NCBI GenBank assembly: GCA_963745175.1
Contig: CAVUWK010000015.1
Span: 124,001 to 188,000 of the forward strand
Length of the DNA stretch: 64,000 nt
Reading direction: 5' to 3'
DNA from: Bog-473 sp963745175
GTDB taxonomy: Bacteria > Actinomycetota > Acidimicrobiia > Acidimicrobiales > RAAP-2
Of this stretch, positions 18,362-26,893 are shown in pieces. The translations under genes and the position numbers were made by a program. The notes below the pieces were generated by a model. That model did no database searches. It was not told where the DNA came from and worked only from the letters and a program-made list of their open reading frames with translations. Numbering within the stretch: position 1 is the first letter of the stretch; every line of letters begins with the position of its first letter.

Positions 18362-19558
18362 ATGGCCACCACCGCGCCCGCGCCGTACTACGACCCCTAC
18401 GACTTCGACATCGACGCCGACCCGTACCCCGTCTGGAAGCGGCTGCGCGACGAGGCCCCGCTCTACTTCAACGAGAAGTACGGGTTCTACGCGGTCAGCC
18501 GCTACGACGACGTGGAACGCGCCCTGGTCGAGTGGCAGACCTACAGCTCCGCCAAGGGCTCGGTCCTCGAGATGATCAAGGCGGGGATCGAGATGCCCCC
18601 CGGCATGTTCATCTTCGAGGACCCGCCCGACCACGACCTCCACCGCGGGATCATGAGCCGCGTCTTCACTCCGAAGCGCATGGCGGCGATCGAGCCACAG
18701 GTGCGGGAGTACGCCGCACGGACCCTCGACCCGCTCGTCGGCGCCGGCGGCTTCGACTTCATCACCGACCTGGGTGCCGAGATCCCCATGCGCACCATCG
18801 GCATGCTCCTCGGGATACCCGAGGAGGACCAGCAGACGATCCGCGAGCACATCGACGAGGGCCTGCGCCTCGAGGCGGGCGTCATGCCCGAGGCCGGTTT
18901 CGCGGAGAACAGGACCGACTCGGACTACGGCGCCTATATCGACTGGCGGGCCCAGCACCCCTCGGACGATCTCATGACCGAGTTGCTGACGGCGGAGTTC
19001 TCCGACGAGACCGGGACGGTGCGCACGCTGACCCGTGACGAGATCCTGGGCTACATCGGCCTGCTCTCTGGCGCCGGCAACGAGACCACCACGCGCCTCA
19101 TCGGCTGGGCCGGCAAGCTCCTGGCCGACCACCCGGAGCAGCGCAAGGACCTGGTGCAGGACCCGGGGCTTCTCCCAGCCGCCATCGAGGAATTCCTGCG
19201 CTACGAGCCACCCTCCCCCGTCCAGTCCCGCTCCGTGACCACCGACGTGGAGCACCATGGCCGGGTCGTCCCGGCGGGGAGCATCATGGTGCTCCTCAAC
19301 GCCTCGGCCAACCGCGACGAGCGCCAGTTCTCCGACCCGGACCGGTTCGACATCCACCGGAAGGCGCAACGCCACCTGAGCTTCGGCTACGGCCTGCACT
19401 TCTGCCTGGGCGCGCACCTGGCCAGGCTCGAGGCACGCGTCGCGCTGGAAGAGGTGCTCGCGCGGTTCCCGGAGTGGGACGTCGACACGGCCAACGCCGT
19501 GCAGGCCCGGACGTCGACCGTGCGGGGCTGGGAGAAGCTCCCGGTGCTCACACCGTGA
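18362..19558 (+). CDS. Cytochrome P450
   Basis: 398-residue soluble class I bacterial P450 that hydroxylates its substrate with electrons from ferredoxin. Seen: FEDPPDHDLHRGIMSRVFTP (C-helix region), GLLSGAGNETTTRLIGWAGK (I-helix oxygen-activation motif), EEFLRYEPPSPVQSRS (ExxR) and FGYGLHFCLGAHLARLE with the heme-ligand Cys near residue 348. ATG at 18362 follows GGGAG. It is divergent from a FadD-like ligase and CaiB transferase and followed 33 bases later by an enoyl-CoA hydratase, so hydroxylation or carboxylation of an alkyl chain before CoA activation is a reasonable guess. The subfamily is not assigned. Confidence 0.92.
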   Translation: MATTAPAPYYDPYDFDIDADPYPVWKRLRDEAPLYFNEKYGFYAVSRYDDVERALVEWQTYSSAKGSVLEMIKAGIEMPPGMFIFEDPPDHDLHRGIMSRVFTPKRMAAIEPQVREYAARTLDPLVGAGGFDFITDLGAEIPMRTIGMLLGIPEEDQQTIREHIDEGLRLEAGVMPEAGFAENRTDSDYGAYIDWRAQHPSDDLMTELLTAEFSDETGTVRTLTRDEILGYIGLLSGAGNETTTRLIGWAGKLLADHPEQRKDLVQDPGLLPAAIEEFLRYEPPSPVQSRSVTTDVEHHGRVVPAGSIMVLLNASANRDERQFSDPDRFDIHRKAQRHLSFGYGLHFCLGAHLARLEARVALEEVLARFPEWDVDTANAVQARTSTVRGWEKLPVLTP

Positions 19559-19591
19559 CCCCTGCCCGCGGGGTCTCCCTTGCGTACCGCC

Positions 19592-20344
19592 ATGGCTGAG
19601 GCGGTCCGGACGACACGCAGCGGCGCGGTCCTCGTCATCACGTTGAACCGGCCCGAGGTCAAGAACGCCATCGACTCGGACATGTCGCTGGGCCTCCTTG
19701 ATGCGCTTGCCAATCTGGACGGCGACGACGAGCTGCGCGTCGGGATCCTCACCGGTACGGGCGGATCCTTCTGCGCCGGGATGGACCTCAAGGCGTTCGC
19801 CCGTTCGGGGCTTCCCGAGCGGATCGACGACGTCTTCCGCAACCGATGCCGGAAGCCGCTGATCGCGGCCATTGAGGGCGTGGCCTTCGGCGGCGGGCTC
19901 GAGCTCGCGCTCATCGCCGACTTGATGGTCGCCTCGAGCGAGGCCACATTCGGCTCACCGGAGGTCAAGTTCGGGCTCTTCCCCGGTGGCGGCGCCCTGC
20001 TCCGGCTGCCCCGCCACCTCCCGCAGTCGATCGTCACAGAGATGGCGTTGACCGGGGAGCCCCTCTCCGCCCGGGCGGCGCTCGACCATGGCCTTCTCGT
20101 GCGCATGTGCGAACCGGGGCAGGCACTCGACACGGCGATGGAGCTGGCATTGGCCATCGCGACCAACGCGCCGCTCGGTGTCGAGGCCGCGAAACGCATG
20201 CTGCAGCTCGGCCCGGGCATGTCCGAAGAGGAGGCGTGGCCGGCCCAGCGCACCCTGGTGGACGCCGTCTTCCACTCCGAGGACGCGCGGGAGGGCGCCC
20301 GCGCCTTCGCGGAGCGACGGCCGCCGCACTGGGTCGGCCGCTGA
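19592..20344 (+). CDS. Enoyl-CoA hydratase/isomerase family protein
   Basis: 250 residues, crotonase fold. Seen: ITLNRPEVKNAIDSDM, GSFCAGMDLKAFARSG, GVAFGGGLELALIADLMVAS (oxyanion hole and first catalytic Glu region) and SPEVKFGLFPGGGALLRLP with the second Glu (PEVKFG). Both acidic positions of classic hydratases are present, unlike the homologue at 9739. The start is taken as ATG 19592, which matches the family N-terminus; a TTG at 19580 is in frame. Same strand and close behind the P450, probably co-transcribed. Confidence 0.88.
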   Translation: MAEAVRTTRSGAVLVITLNRPEVKNAIDSDMSLGLLDALANLDGDDELRVGILTGTGGSFCAGMDLKAFARSGLPERIDDVFRNRCRKPLIAAIEGVAFGGGLELALIADLMVASSEATFGSPEVKFGLFPGGGALLRLPRHLPQSIVTEMALTGEPLSARAALDHGLLVRMCEPGQALDTAMELALAIATNAPLGVEAAKRMLQLGPGMSEEEAWPAQRTLVDAVFHSEDAREGARAFAERRPPHWVGR

Positions 20345-20387
20345 GCACTGGGCAGATGAACCTGGGCAAGAAAGGAACGAGATCGGC

Positions 20388-21424
20388 ATGAGTGATCGCT
20401 ATCGGGTGGTCCAGTGGGCGACCGGGAACATCGGCCTGCGCTCGTTGCGGGCCGTCATCGAACACCCGGACCTCGAGCTGGTGGGGCTGTACGTGTACTC
20501 CGAGGACAAGGCCGGTCGCGACGCCGGGGAGCTCTGCGGCACCGACCCCACGGGGGTGCTCGCGACCAGGGACACAGCAGAGATCCTTGCCCTGAAACCC
20601 GATTGCGTGGTCTTCATGGGGGATCGGGCCGACATCGACGTGCTGTGCCAGCTGCTCGGGGCCGGCGTGAACGTCGTGTCGACGCGGAGCGAGTTCCACA
20701 ACCCGGCTCGGCTCGATCCCGAGGTCCGCCGGCGGCTCGAGGAGGCGTGTGCCCGCGGGGGTGCCTCGTTGCACAGCACCGGCTCGAGCCCCGGGTTCAT
20801 CACCGAGGCGGTGCCGCTCGTCCTGACCTCGCTGCAGCGCCGACTGGACCGCCTCACGATCGAGGAATTCGCCGACATGTCGTCGCGCAATTCGCCGGAG
20901 CTGATCTTCGATCTCATGGGTTTCGGCCGCGACCCCGCCAGCTTCGACCCGCGCGGCGTCGAGATGCATGGTGGCGCCTCCTTCGGCGGCTCCCTGGAGA
21001 CCCTCGCCGACGCGCTGTCACTCCCCCTCGACTCGGTGGAGGCAACGGGGCAGGTGGCGGTGGCTCGCCGCGGCGTTGACGTCGCCGCCGGTCGGATCGA
21101 GGCCGGCACCATCGGTGCACAGCGGATGCAGGTGCACGGCATCCGCGATGGCCGCCCGCTCCTGACGTTCAGCGCCAACTGGTACCTGACCGCCGACGTC
21201 GAGCCGGCGTGGGACCTCCGGGAGACGGGTTGGCACCTCCTCGTGGAGGGCGACGCCCCCTTGGAGGTCGACATCCGTTTCCCGGTGCCCCCCGACGAGT
21301 GGGCGGCGACGTCGCCGGGCTTGACAGCGCACCGCCCCGTGAACGCCATTCCCTACGTTTGCGCGGCCGAGCCCGGCATCCGGACCATCGTGGACCTACC
21401 CAGGTCATCGCCGCGTTCGGCTGA
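20388..21424 (+). CDS. DapB-like NAD(P)-dependent reductase/amine dehydrogenase-like protein, one frameshift
   Basis: 345 residues after correction. The N-terminal Rossmann motif YRVVQWATGNIGLRSLRAVI and LVGLYVYSEDKAGRDAGELC match dihydrodipicolinate-reductase-like proteins of actinobacteria (2,4-diaminopentanoate dehydrogenase group). HSTGSSPGFITEAVPLVL follows the nucleotide domain. The actual substrate in this group is mostly unknown. As given, the frame runs on into the next gene as a 631-codon fusion; restoring one C in CTACCC near 21398 gives DLPQVIAAFG and TGA at 21422-21424. The start ATG at 20388 follows AAAGGAA. Confidence 0.78.
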
Positions 21425-21455
21425 TGGGTGCACGTCGGCCCGGCACCGCATCGTC

Positions 21456-21983
21456 ATGAGCGACGTCGGCATCGTCGTGGGGAATCCCAAGACGCAGTCG
21501 CGGACGCTCAGTCTCGCAGGGGACGTCGCCACCGCGGCAGCCCACGCAGCAGGGCTTGACGGTGCGGCCAGACTGACGGTCGACCTCGCCGACTTGGGCC
21601 CGCAGCTGTTCGACTGGTCTTCCCCCCGCGTCAAAGAGGCGGTGGAAGGGATTCGTTCCTGCTCGCTGGTCGTGGTGGCGTCGCCCACCTACAAGGCCAG
21701 CTACACGGGCCTCCTGAAGTCGTTCCTCGACTGGTTCAGCGCCACCGACCTGGTGGGCGTCACCGTCATCCCGGTCATGACCGGCGCCGGAGCGCACCAC
21801 GCCCTCGCCGTCGAGGTCCACCTCCGGCCGGTTCTCGTGGAACTCGGCGCATCGCTGCCCACCCGGGGCCTCTACGTCATCGAAGCGGAATTGGCTGATC
21901 CGGACGGTGTGATCTCGACCTGGTTGCGGACGGCGGGCCCGTTGTTGCGGCAGGCCGTCACCGGCCGGAACAACAACGGCTGA
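21456..21983 (+). CDS. NADPH-dependent FMN reductase family protein
   Basis: 175 residues, flavodoxin-like fold. Seen: VGNPKTQSRTLSLAGDVATA (phosphate-binding loop) and VVASPTYKASYTGLLKSFLD, the paired FMN-contacting motifs of SsuE/MsuE-type reductases. These supply reduced FMN to partner monooxygenases. It starts at the first ATG (21456), 31 bases after the corrected end of the DapB-like gene. The LLM monooxygenases at 7645 and 25982 and the PhzS-like enzyme at 22712 are possible clients, but the link is not shown by the sequence. Confidence 0.82.
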   Translation: MSDVGIVVGNPKTQSRTLSLAGDVATAAAHAAGLDGAARLTVDLADLGPQLFDWSSPRVKEAVEGIRSCSLVVVASPTYKASYTGLLKSFLDWFSATDLVGVTVIPVMTGAGAHHALAVEVHLRPVLVELGASLPTRGLYVIEAELADPDGVISTWLRTAGPLLRQAVTGRNNNG

Positions 21984-22074
21984 CCGGAGTCTGGCGGGGG
22001 CGAGCGCGCATGGGAGCCGAGGACCCCGTTGCGCGAAGATGCTGCACCTTGCCGACCACATGCCGCCAGGACCC

Positions 22075-22695
22075 ATGACACTCCCCGACGAACCGCGCCT
22101 GGCCCCTCTCCCCTTCGCCGAGTGGGACGAGGAGACCCGCGCCACCCTGTTGCAGTACCTGCGCCGACCCGAGCTCTATCTGTCGGGGGCGCCGGACGCA
22201 CCACCGATGCCGATCGTGCTCGAGATGTTCGCCCATCACGTCCCCCTCAGCGTGTCCTGGCTTCCCTTCACCGAGATGCTCGCCGGCCCGGGCGCCAAGC
22301 TGAGTGCCGAACATCGCGAGCTGCTCATTCTCCGCGTCGCCTGGCGCACGGGCTCGGGTTACGAGTGGATCCAGCACAGCCGGATGGGTGTCGACGCCGG
22401 TCTGACCACGGCGCAGGTCGACGCGATCCCGCAGGGGCCAGCGGCGGACCTGTGGACGCCGCTGCAGCGAGGGATGCTGACTGCGGTCGACGAGATGCTC
22501 GACCAGCACGCCGTCAGCGGCGAGACCTGGGGCGGTCTCGCAGCACACTTCGGGCCTGCGGAGCTCTTCGAGTTGCTCTTCGTGATCGGGGGCTATCTCT
22601 GCCTCGCCACCGTGTTGAACAGCATTGGGCTGCAGTCCCCGGTCCCCTCGATGCCGCCGGCTGACCCCGGTGATCCCGACGGCGCGACCCCATAG
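22075..22695 (+). CDS. Carboxymuconolactone decarboxylase (CMD/AhpD fold) family protein
   Basis: 206 residues. The core RELLILRVAWRTGSGYEWIQ followed by HSRMG and the later LFVIGGYLCLATVLNS are typical of CMD-family proteins. The CxxC pair of AhpD peroxidase partners is absent, so a thiol peroxidase role is unlikely; a decarboxylase, hydrolase or lactone-handling role is more plausible. The start is placed at ATG 22075 because the following LPDEPRLAPLPFAEW aligns with the start of the homologue at 34592-35173; an upstream ATG at 22039 is in frame. It converges with the flavin monooxygenase gene. Confidence 0.8.
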   Translation: MTLPDEPRLAPLPFAEWDEETRATLLQYLRRPELYLSGAPDAPPMPIVLEMFAHHVPLSVSWLPFTEMLAGPGAKLSAEHRELLILRVAWRTGSGYEWIQHSRMGVDAGLTTAQVDAIPQGPAADLWTPLQRGMLTAVDEMLDQHAVSGETWGGLAAHFGPAELFELLFVIGGYLCLATVLNSIGLQSPVPSMPPADPGDPDGATP

Positions 22696-22711
22696 ACCGC
22701 GTCGGCGACAA

Positions 22712-23980
22712 TCAGAGTGGAAACGGCTCGTCCAACAACGACACGCCGCGCTGCAGACTGGCAAGTGAGAATCCGGCCGTTCTCCGATAGTCCTCCGTCA
22801 CCTGCGCGATCTCCTCGGGCGTGATCACGTCCGCGATGTCATGGAATCCCCCGGGTGCACGCTCTTCGACGAGCACCATCGGCAGTTCGGGCCCGAAGCC
22901 ACGATTGGCCTGCACGATCGCCGCCGTCGCCGGCCGACGGACCGCCTCGTAGCGATCAAGGGCCTCGGCGGGGTGGTCCCGGAAGCGCCGGAGGCACCCG
23001 GCCAGCACCCGGGCGTCCAGGATCGCCTGGGACGCACCGTTCGAACCGATCGGGTACATGGGGTGGGCCGCATCCCCGAGCAGCGTGGTCCCGTCGAACG
23101 TCCAGCGGGGCAAGGGGTCTCGATCGACCATCGGGAACACGAACGTCTCCGTCGCGGCGCTGACGATGGAGGGCACGTCGAGCCAGTCGAAGTCCCAGCC
23201 GTTGAATTGCGGCAGGAAGTCCTCGAGCGAGCCCTTGCGGTTCCAGTCCTCTTGTGCGGCCAGGTCCGAGTTCGGTCGTCGGAGCTCGGCCACGAAATTG
23301 AAGATCTGCCTGCCGTTCGAAAGGTCGGCGATCGGGTAGCCGACGAACTTCTGCTCGGGATGTCCGGCCCAGATCATGGAGCGACCGTCGAGCACGGGCT
23401 CGATCTCCGCCACGCCGCGCCACAGCAGAGATCCGTTCCACAGGGGCGGGCCCTCCCCCGGGTAGCGCTGGGAGCGGGCGGCACTGTGGATCCCGTCCGC
23501 GGCGATGAGCACGTCTGCATCCACCTGACCGTCTTCGAAGACGCCCACCGGTTGCCCGCCGGCCTTCCCGACCCGGACGAGCGACCGCCCGAGGTGCAGC
23601 ACATCCCGCCCGACCCGGTCGATGAGGGCCTGCATCAGGATCTCCTGCAGGACGCCGCGGTGGATGGAGAGCTGAGGCCATTGATATCCCGCCGCGAGGC
23701 CGCGCGGCTCCCGCCAGATCTCCTGACCTCGCCGGGTGCAGTACACGAGCTGAGAGGGAGCGACCGACCGGGCACTCAGTTCGTCGAGGAGCCCCAAAGC
23801 ATCGAGCTCGCGCACCGCATGGGGCAGCAGGTTGATCCCGACCCCGAGCGGGCGCAGCTCCTTCACCGAATCGAAGACCTCGACCGTCACCCCAATTTCA
23901 TGGAGACTGAGCGCAGTGGTCAGGCCACCGATGCCGGCCCCGACGACGGCACACCGGAGATCAGCGCCGCTCACCCTCAC
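22712..23980 (-). CDS. FAD-dependent aromatic-type monooxygenase, PhzS-like
   Basis: 422 residues of class A flavoprotein hydroxylase. Seen: CAVVGAGIGGLTTALSLH (FAD GxGxxG), ELRPLGVGINLLPHAVREL, LSIHRGVLQEILMQAL, ADVLIAADGIHSAARS (DG motif), PMVDRDPLPRW and LLGDAAHPMYPIGSNGASQA (GD motif). The GVGIN, EPRG and DWNRKGSLEDFLP blocks resemble the phenazine hydroxylase PhzS more than classic salicylate hydroxylase. The start GTG at 23980 overlaps the DUF3237 stop (GTGA). It is last in an ADH-VOC-DUF3237-FMO operon. Substrate unknown; an aromatic or enol ring is likely. Confidence 0.85.
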   Translation of the reverse strand: MRVSGADLRCAVVGAGIGGLTTALSLHEIGVTVEVFDSVKELRPLGVGINLLPHAVRELDALGLLDELSARSVAPSQLVYCTRRGQEIWREPRGLAAGYQWPQLSIHRGVLQEILMQALIDRVGRDVLHLGRSLVRVGKAGGQPVGVFEDGQVDADVLIAADGIHSAARSQRYPGEGPPLWNGSLLWRGVAEIEPVLDGRSMIWAGHPEQKFVGYPIADLSNGRQIFNFVAELRRPNSDLAAQEDWNRKGSLEDFLPQFNGWDFDWLDVPSIVSAATETFVFPMVDRDPLPRWTFDGTTLLGDAAHPMYPIGSNGASQAILDARVLAGCLRRFRDHPAEALDRYEAVRRPATAAIVQANRGFGPELPMVLVEERAPGGFHDIADVITPEEIAQVTEDYRRTAGFSLASLQRGVSLLDEPFPL

Positions 23981-24426
23981 AGGACCTCGTGCACGTCGAT
24001 GCGCACGAGCGACTGGTCGCGCCGCCCGGTGGAGACGGCGATCAGCTGGTTGAGCCAGCTCAGCCGGGGCGCCGGCGTCGAGAGACGCACCAGCGTCCGG
24101 AAGTAGTACTCGTCGGGGTCCACCTGGTCCCCTCGGGCCAGCCGTTCTGCCACCGACGCCGTCGCCCGGCGGAGCCCTTGCGACACCACCTCGATGGCTT
24201 CGTCCCCGTCGGTCAGCAGCGTGTAGTGCGCGTCGATCTCGAGCGTCCCATCGGGTCGGACCGTCTGCCAATCGACTCCACCCTGGAGAATCGATCCGAC
24301 AAGTCCGTCCCGCCCCTCGAACCTCCCACCGCCGAACGCGACGAACCGGCGCCCGCCCCCGAGATCGACCAGAGGGAGCACGTCGACGTAGATCGACATG
24401 AGTTCACGCAGTTCGACCGGCCGCAT
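23977..24426 (-). CDS. DUF3237 domain protein
   Basis: 149 residues covering the whole DUF3237 domain: GGGRRFVAFGGGRFEGRDGL, GGVDWQTVRPDGTLEIDAHY, DPDEYYFRTLVRLSTPAPRL and LNQLIAVSTGRR. The family is a small beta-barrel protein of unknown function often found in catabolic clusters. The start ATG at 24426 follows GGAGGGG. It overlaps the next gene by GTGA and lies 53 bases after the VOC gene, so it is probably co-expressed with the flavin monooxygenase. A lactone- or ester-handling role has been guessed for such proteins, but nothing here shows it. Confidence 0.85.
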   Translation of the reverse strand: MRPVELRELMSIYVDVLPLVDLGGGRRFVAFGGGRFEGRDGLVGSILQGGVDWQTVRPDGTLEIDAHYTLLTDGDEAIEVVSQGLRRATASVAERLARGDQVDPDEYYFRTLVRLSTPAPRLSWLNQLIAVSTGRRDQSLVRIDVHEVL

Positions 24427-24479
24427 GGTTGTCGACCCCTCCTCGTCCCGTGGCCCGGGCGATGGTAACAGGAGGGGTC

Positions 24480-24932
24480 TTAGAGTTGGCCCGACGCCCA
24501 GTACTGCTCGAGTCCCGCGACAAGGTCTCGGCTGACGAGCTCGATCCGGGGTCCGCTCGCACTTCGGTGATACGCCCAGATCGCGGTGCCGTCGGGACGG
24601 ACGCCGCTCGCTTCGGCGGCGTAACCGCGGGCCGTCAAGCGCGCCGCATCCGCGACAACGTCGTCTGACCAGTAACCAAGGTGGTGAATGCCCGACCCCG
24701 GTGCCGGCGTCCACAGTGACCCAGGGATGCTTTGGATCACCTCCACCCTGGGCGTGGTCATCGAATAGGTGAAGACGAGGTCGAGTGTCGTCTCGCCCTC
24801 GGGAAGAACGACAGCCGTGCTGATGGAGATGGTCGGGCACCAGTTGTGGCCGAACAGGTGGGAGAGATCGTCCAGGGCGCTGTCGAAGTCGTCGACGACG
24901 ATGCCGACATGGAAGTGGTCCGCGGCCTTCAT
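24480..24932 (-). CDS. VOC/glyoxalase family metalloprotein
   Basis: 150 residues with two VOC-type modules: ADHFHVGIVVDDFDSALDDL at the N-terminus and GSGIHHLGYWSDDVVADAAR in the second half. Metal-ligand His residues occur in HFHVGI and HHLGYW, and an acidic ligand in RIELVS. The family includes methylmalonyl-CoA epimerase-like isomerases and extradiol dioxygenase-like enzymes; this single-copy length suits an isomerase, hydrolase or epimerase. The ATG overlaps the alcohol dehydrogenase stop (ATGA). The operon context points to a step after alcohol oxidation. Confidence 0.82.
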   Translation of the reverse strand: MKAADHFHVGIVVDDFDSALDDLSHLFGHNWCPTISISTAVVLPEGETTLDLVFTYSMTTPRVEVIQSIPGSLWTPAPGSGIHHLGYWSDDVVADAARLTARGYAAEASGVRPDGTAIWAYHRSASGPRIELVSRDLVAGLEQYWASGQL

Positions 24933-25867
24933 GACGGCTCGATGACCACGCGGACGGCCCCGCCGGCGCGGTCGGACGCGACCCGGAACGCTTCGGCGGC
25001 GTCCTCGATGGGGAAGCGGTGCGTGATCAGTGTTCGGGCGATCTCGGGATCCTCGGCCAGCATGGCCGCGGCGTCCTCCATCTCCCGACCGCTGTCGTGG
25101 GCGCAGTAGCCGAGCGACGGGATGACCCGGGCCTCCTTGCGGAAGAGCGGCATCCAGTCCAGCTGGACGGGGCCGAAGTGCACGCCGAGGACGACGATCG
25201 TCCCGCCCGGTGCAACCAGCTCGCCGCAACGGGCCAGGCTCGCCTCGGTCCCGGCCGCCTCCACCACGACGTCGTACAGCCCGTCGGGATCCACTCGAGC
25301 CCCCAGGCGCTCGCCGGCTTCCTTCTGATAGGAGTGGCGGGCCTCCAGCGCGACGTCCGCGCCGCCGAGTCGGCGAGCTCCCGATACCGCGAGCAATCCG
25401 AGGGCACCCGCACCGACCACCGCGACCCGCGTGCCCAGTCCCGTGTCGGCCAGACGGAGCGCGTGCCACGACACCGCAGCCGGCTCCACGATCGAGGCAT
25501 CGCGCACGTCGAAGCCGGATGGGAGAGGGACCAGCCTGGCCGTGGGGGCTCGGAAGTGTTCCGCCATACCCCCGTCCGCGGTGACCCCGAGGGCGCGCTC
25601 GCCGTGCGTGGGGCACAGGTTGTAGGCGCCACGGGCACACTGTTCACACTCCATGCACCCGTAGATCGCCTCGACGACCACCGCGGAGCCGTCCTCCCTC
25701 ACTCCGGCCAGCTCGTGACCCAAAATGGACCGACTCCCGAATCGGATGTAGCTCAGGTCCGAGCCGCAGATGCTGGTCGCCCTCATTTCGAGCAGCTCGC
25801 CGACCCCTGGCGCCTCCTCGAGATCGACCACGGCGACGCCACCCTCAACACTCCGTACAGCCTTCAT
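24929..25867 (-). CDS. Zinc-dependent alcohol dehydrogenase (MDR family)
   Basis: 312 residues. Seen: TSICGSDLSYIRFG (catalytic-zinc Cys), ILGHELAG (GHE), CMECEQCARGAYNLC (structural zinc Cys cluster), RVAVVGAGALGLLAVSG (NAD-binding GxGxxG) and VVVEAAGTEASLARC. All zinc ligands are present. At 312 residues it is shorter than the usual 340-370 because the N-terminal barrel is compact. It is first in the ADH-VOC-DUF3237-FMO operon and divergent from an LLM oxidoreductase, with a 7+7 inverted repeat in the shared promoter region. Confidence 0.9.
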   Translation of the reverse strand: MKAVRSVEGGVAVVDLEEAPGVGELLEMRATSICGSDLSYIRFGSRSILGHELAGVREDGSAVVVEAIYGCMECEQCARGAYNLCPTHGERALGVTADGGMAEHFRAPTARLVPLPSGFDVRDASIVEPAAVSWHALRLADTGLGTRVAVVGAGALGLLAVSGARRLGGADVALEARHSYQKEAGERLGARVDPDGLYDVVVEAAGTEASLARCGELVAPGGTIVVLGVHFGPVQLDWMPLFRKEARVIPSLGYCAHDSGREMEDAAAMLAEDPEIARTLITHRFPIEDAAEAFRVASDRAGGAVRVVIEPS

Positions 25868-25981
25868 CGTCTTCCTCCTCGCCCCGCTTCCCTACCAGGG
25901 TGGCAACCATAGATATCCTCTCGGTTGCCTGTCCGGGGGTCGTGGCGGCAGTGATGTTCACTCCGCTTCCTATGCGTCCTG
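25868..25981. promoter_or_regulatory. Divergent promoter with inverted repeat GGCAACC-N14-GGTTGCC
   Basis: Perfect 7-base arms at 25902-25908 and 25923-25929 are centred 21 bases apart (two helical turns) between the ADH operon and the LLM gene. The spacer is the most AT-rich part of the gap (ATAGATATCCTCTC). This is a good candidate for a repressor operator controlling both directions. No regulator gene adjoins it, so the binding protein is unknown. Confidence 0.5.
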
Positions 25982-26893
25982 ATGAGGAGTTTGCCGGTGC
26001 CGAAGGCTCTCGAGTTCTGGATCTTCCTGCCGCAGATGCGGCTCACCATGGATCAGCTGGTGGACCGCGCCCGCGCCGCGGAGGCCGCTGGGTTCACCGG
26101 CATCGCATCCATGGATCACCTGGCTCCTCCGGGCGCAGAGGGTTCGCCGATGTTCGAAGCGATGATCACCAGTGCGTGGCTCGCCAGCCGGACCGAGCAC
26201 CTTCGTGTCGGATCGCTTGTGCTCTGTGACTCGTTCCGGCATCCTGCCGTCCTGGCGCGTGAGGCCGTCTCGATCGACCACGCGTCGGGAGGACGGTTCG
26301 AACTCGGGATCGGCTGGGGTTCGGTCGTTGACGAACTGCGGACCTTCGGCATCGGATCACCGGACGGAAAGGTTCGGCTGAGCCGACTCCGAGAGTCTCT
26401 CGAGATCATCAAGGCGCTCTGGAGCGGTGAGACGCTCGACTACGAGGGCGAACATTTCCACCTTCAGGGCGCGCGACAGCAGCCCGGACCTCTCGGAGAG
26501 ATTCCGATCGTCATCGGAGGGGCGGGCAAGGGAACGATGAAGCTGGTGGCCGCTCATGCAGACTGGTGGAACGTGCACACACATATCGCCGACAGGCTGG
26601 ACGAGATGCGGCCCTTCTCCGGCAACGCTCGCTGTTCGGTGCAGGTGCAGGTGGCCTTCGTGCCGCCGGCAACCCCACGCGAGGAGATCGAAGCGACGGC
26701 GCGACGGCGTTTCGGGCTCACGCCGATCGTCGGCACCGCGCCGGAACTCGTCGACTACTTCGGATCGCTCAGTGCCCGCGGTGTCGAGCGGGCCTACGTC
26801 TGGTTCTGCGACTTTGCCCCACCCGAGACGCTGTCGGCCTTCGGTGATGCCGTCATAGGGCAGCTGGGCCAGAGCGCGGCGGGGTTGCGCTAG
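25982..26893 (+). CDS. LLM-class (F420-type) oxidoreductase
   Basis: 303 residues of luciferase-like TIM-barrel fold. Seen: FWIFLPQMRLTMDQLVDRAR, GFTGIASMDHLAPPG, HLRVGSLVLCDSFRHPAVLA, SGGRFELGIGWGSVVDELRT and RESLEIIKALWSGETLDYEG. The DHASGGRFELGIG pattern is common in actinobacterial F420-dependent members, but FMN use cannot be excluded. The start is ATG 25982; GTG 25997 is possible. Its stop shares the palindrome CTAG with the convergent NTF2-like gene. It probably belongs to the same pathway as the divergent ADH operon. Confidence 0.85.
   Translation: MRSLPVPKALEFWIFLPQMRLTMDQLVDRARAAEAAGFTGIASMDHLAPPGAEGSPMFEAMITSAWLASRTEHLRVGSLVLCDSFRHPAVLAREAVSIDHASGGRFELGIGWGSVVDELRTFGIGSPDGKVRLSRLRESLEIIKALWSGETLDYEGEHFHLQGARQQPGPLGEIPIVIGGAGKGTMKLVAAHADWWNVHTHIADRLDEMRPFSGNARCSVQVQVAFVPPATPREEIEATARRRFGLTPIVGTAPELVDYFGSLSARGVERAYVWFCDFAPPETLSAFGDAVIGQLGQSAAGLR

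Noticed and set aside
24480..25640. 386-codon minus-strand open frame across ADH and VOC genes
   Set aside because: Its first two thirds are an out-of-frame shadow of the alcohol dehydrogenase; only the VOC part is real and starts at 24932.
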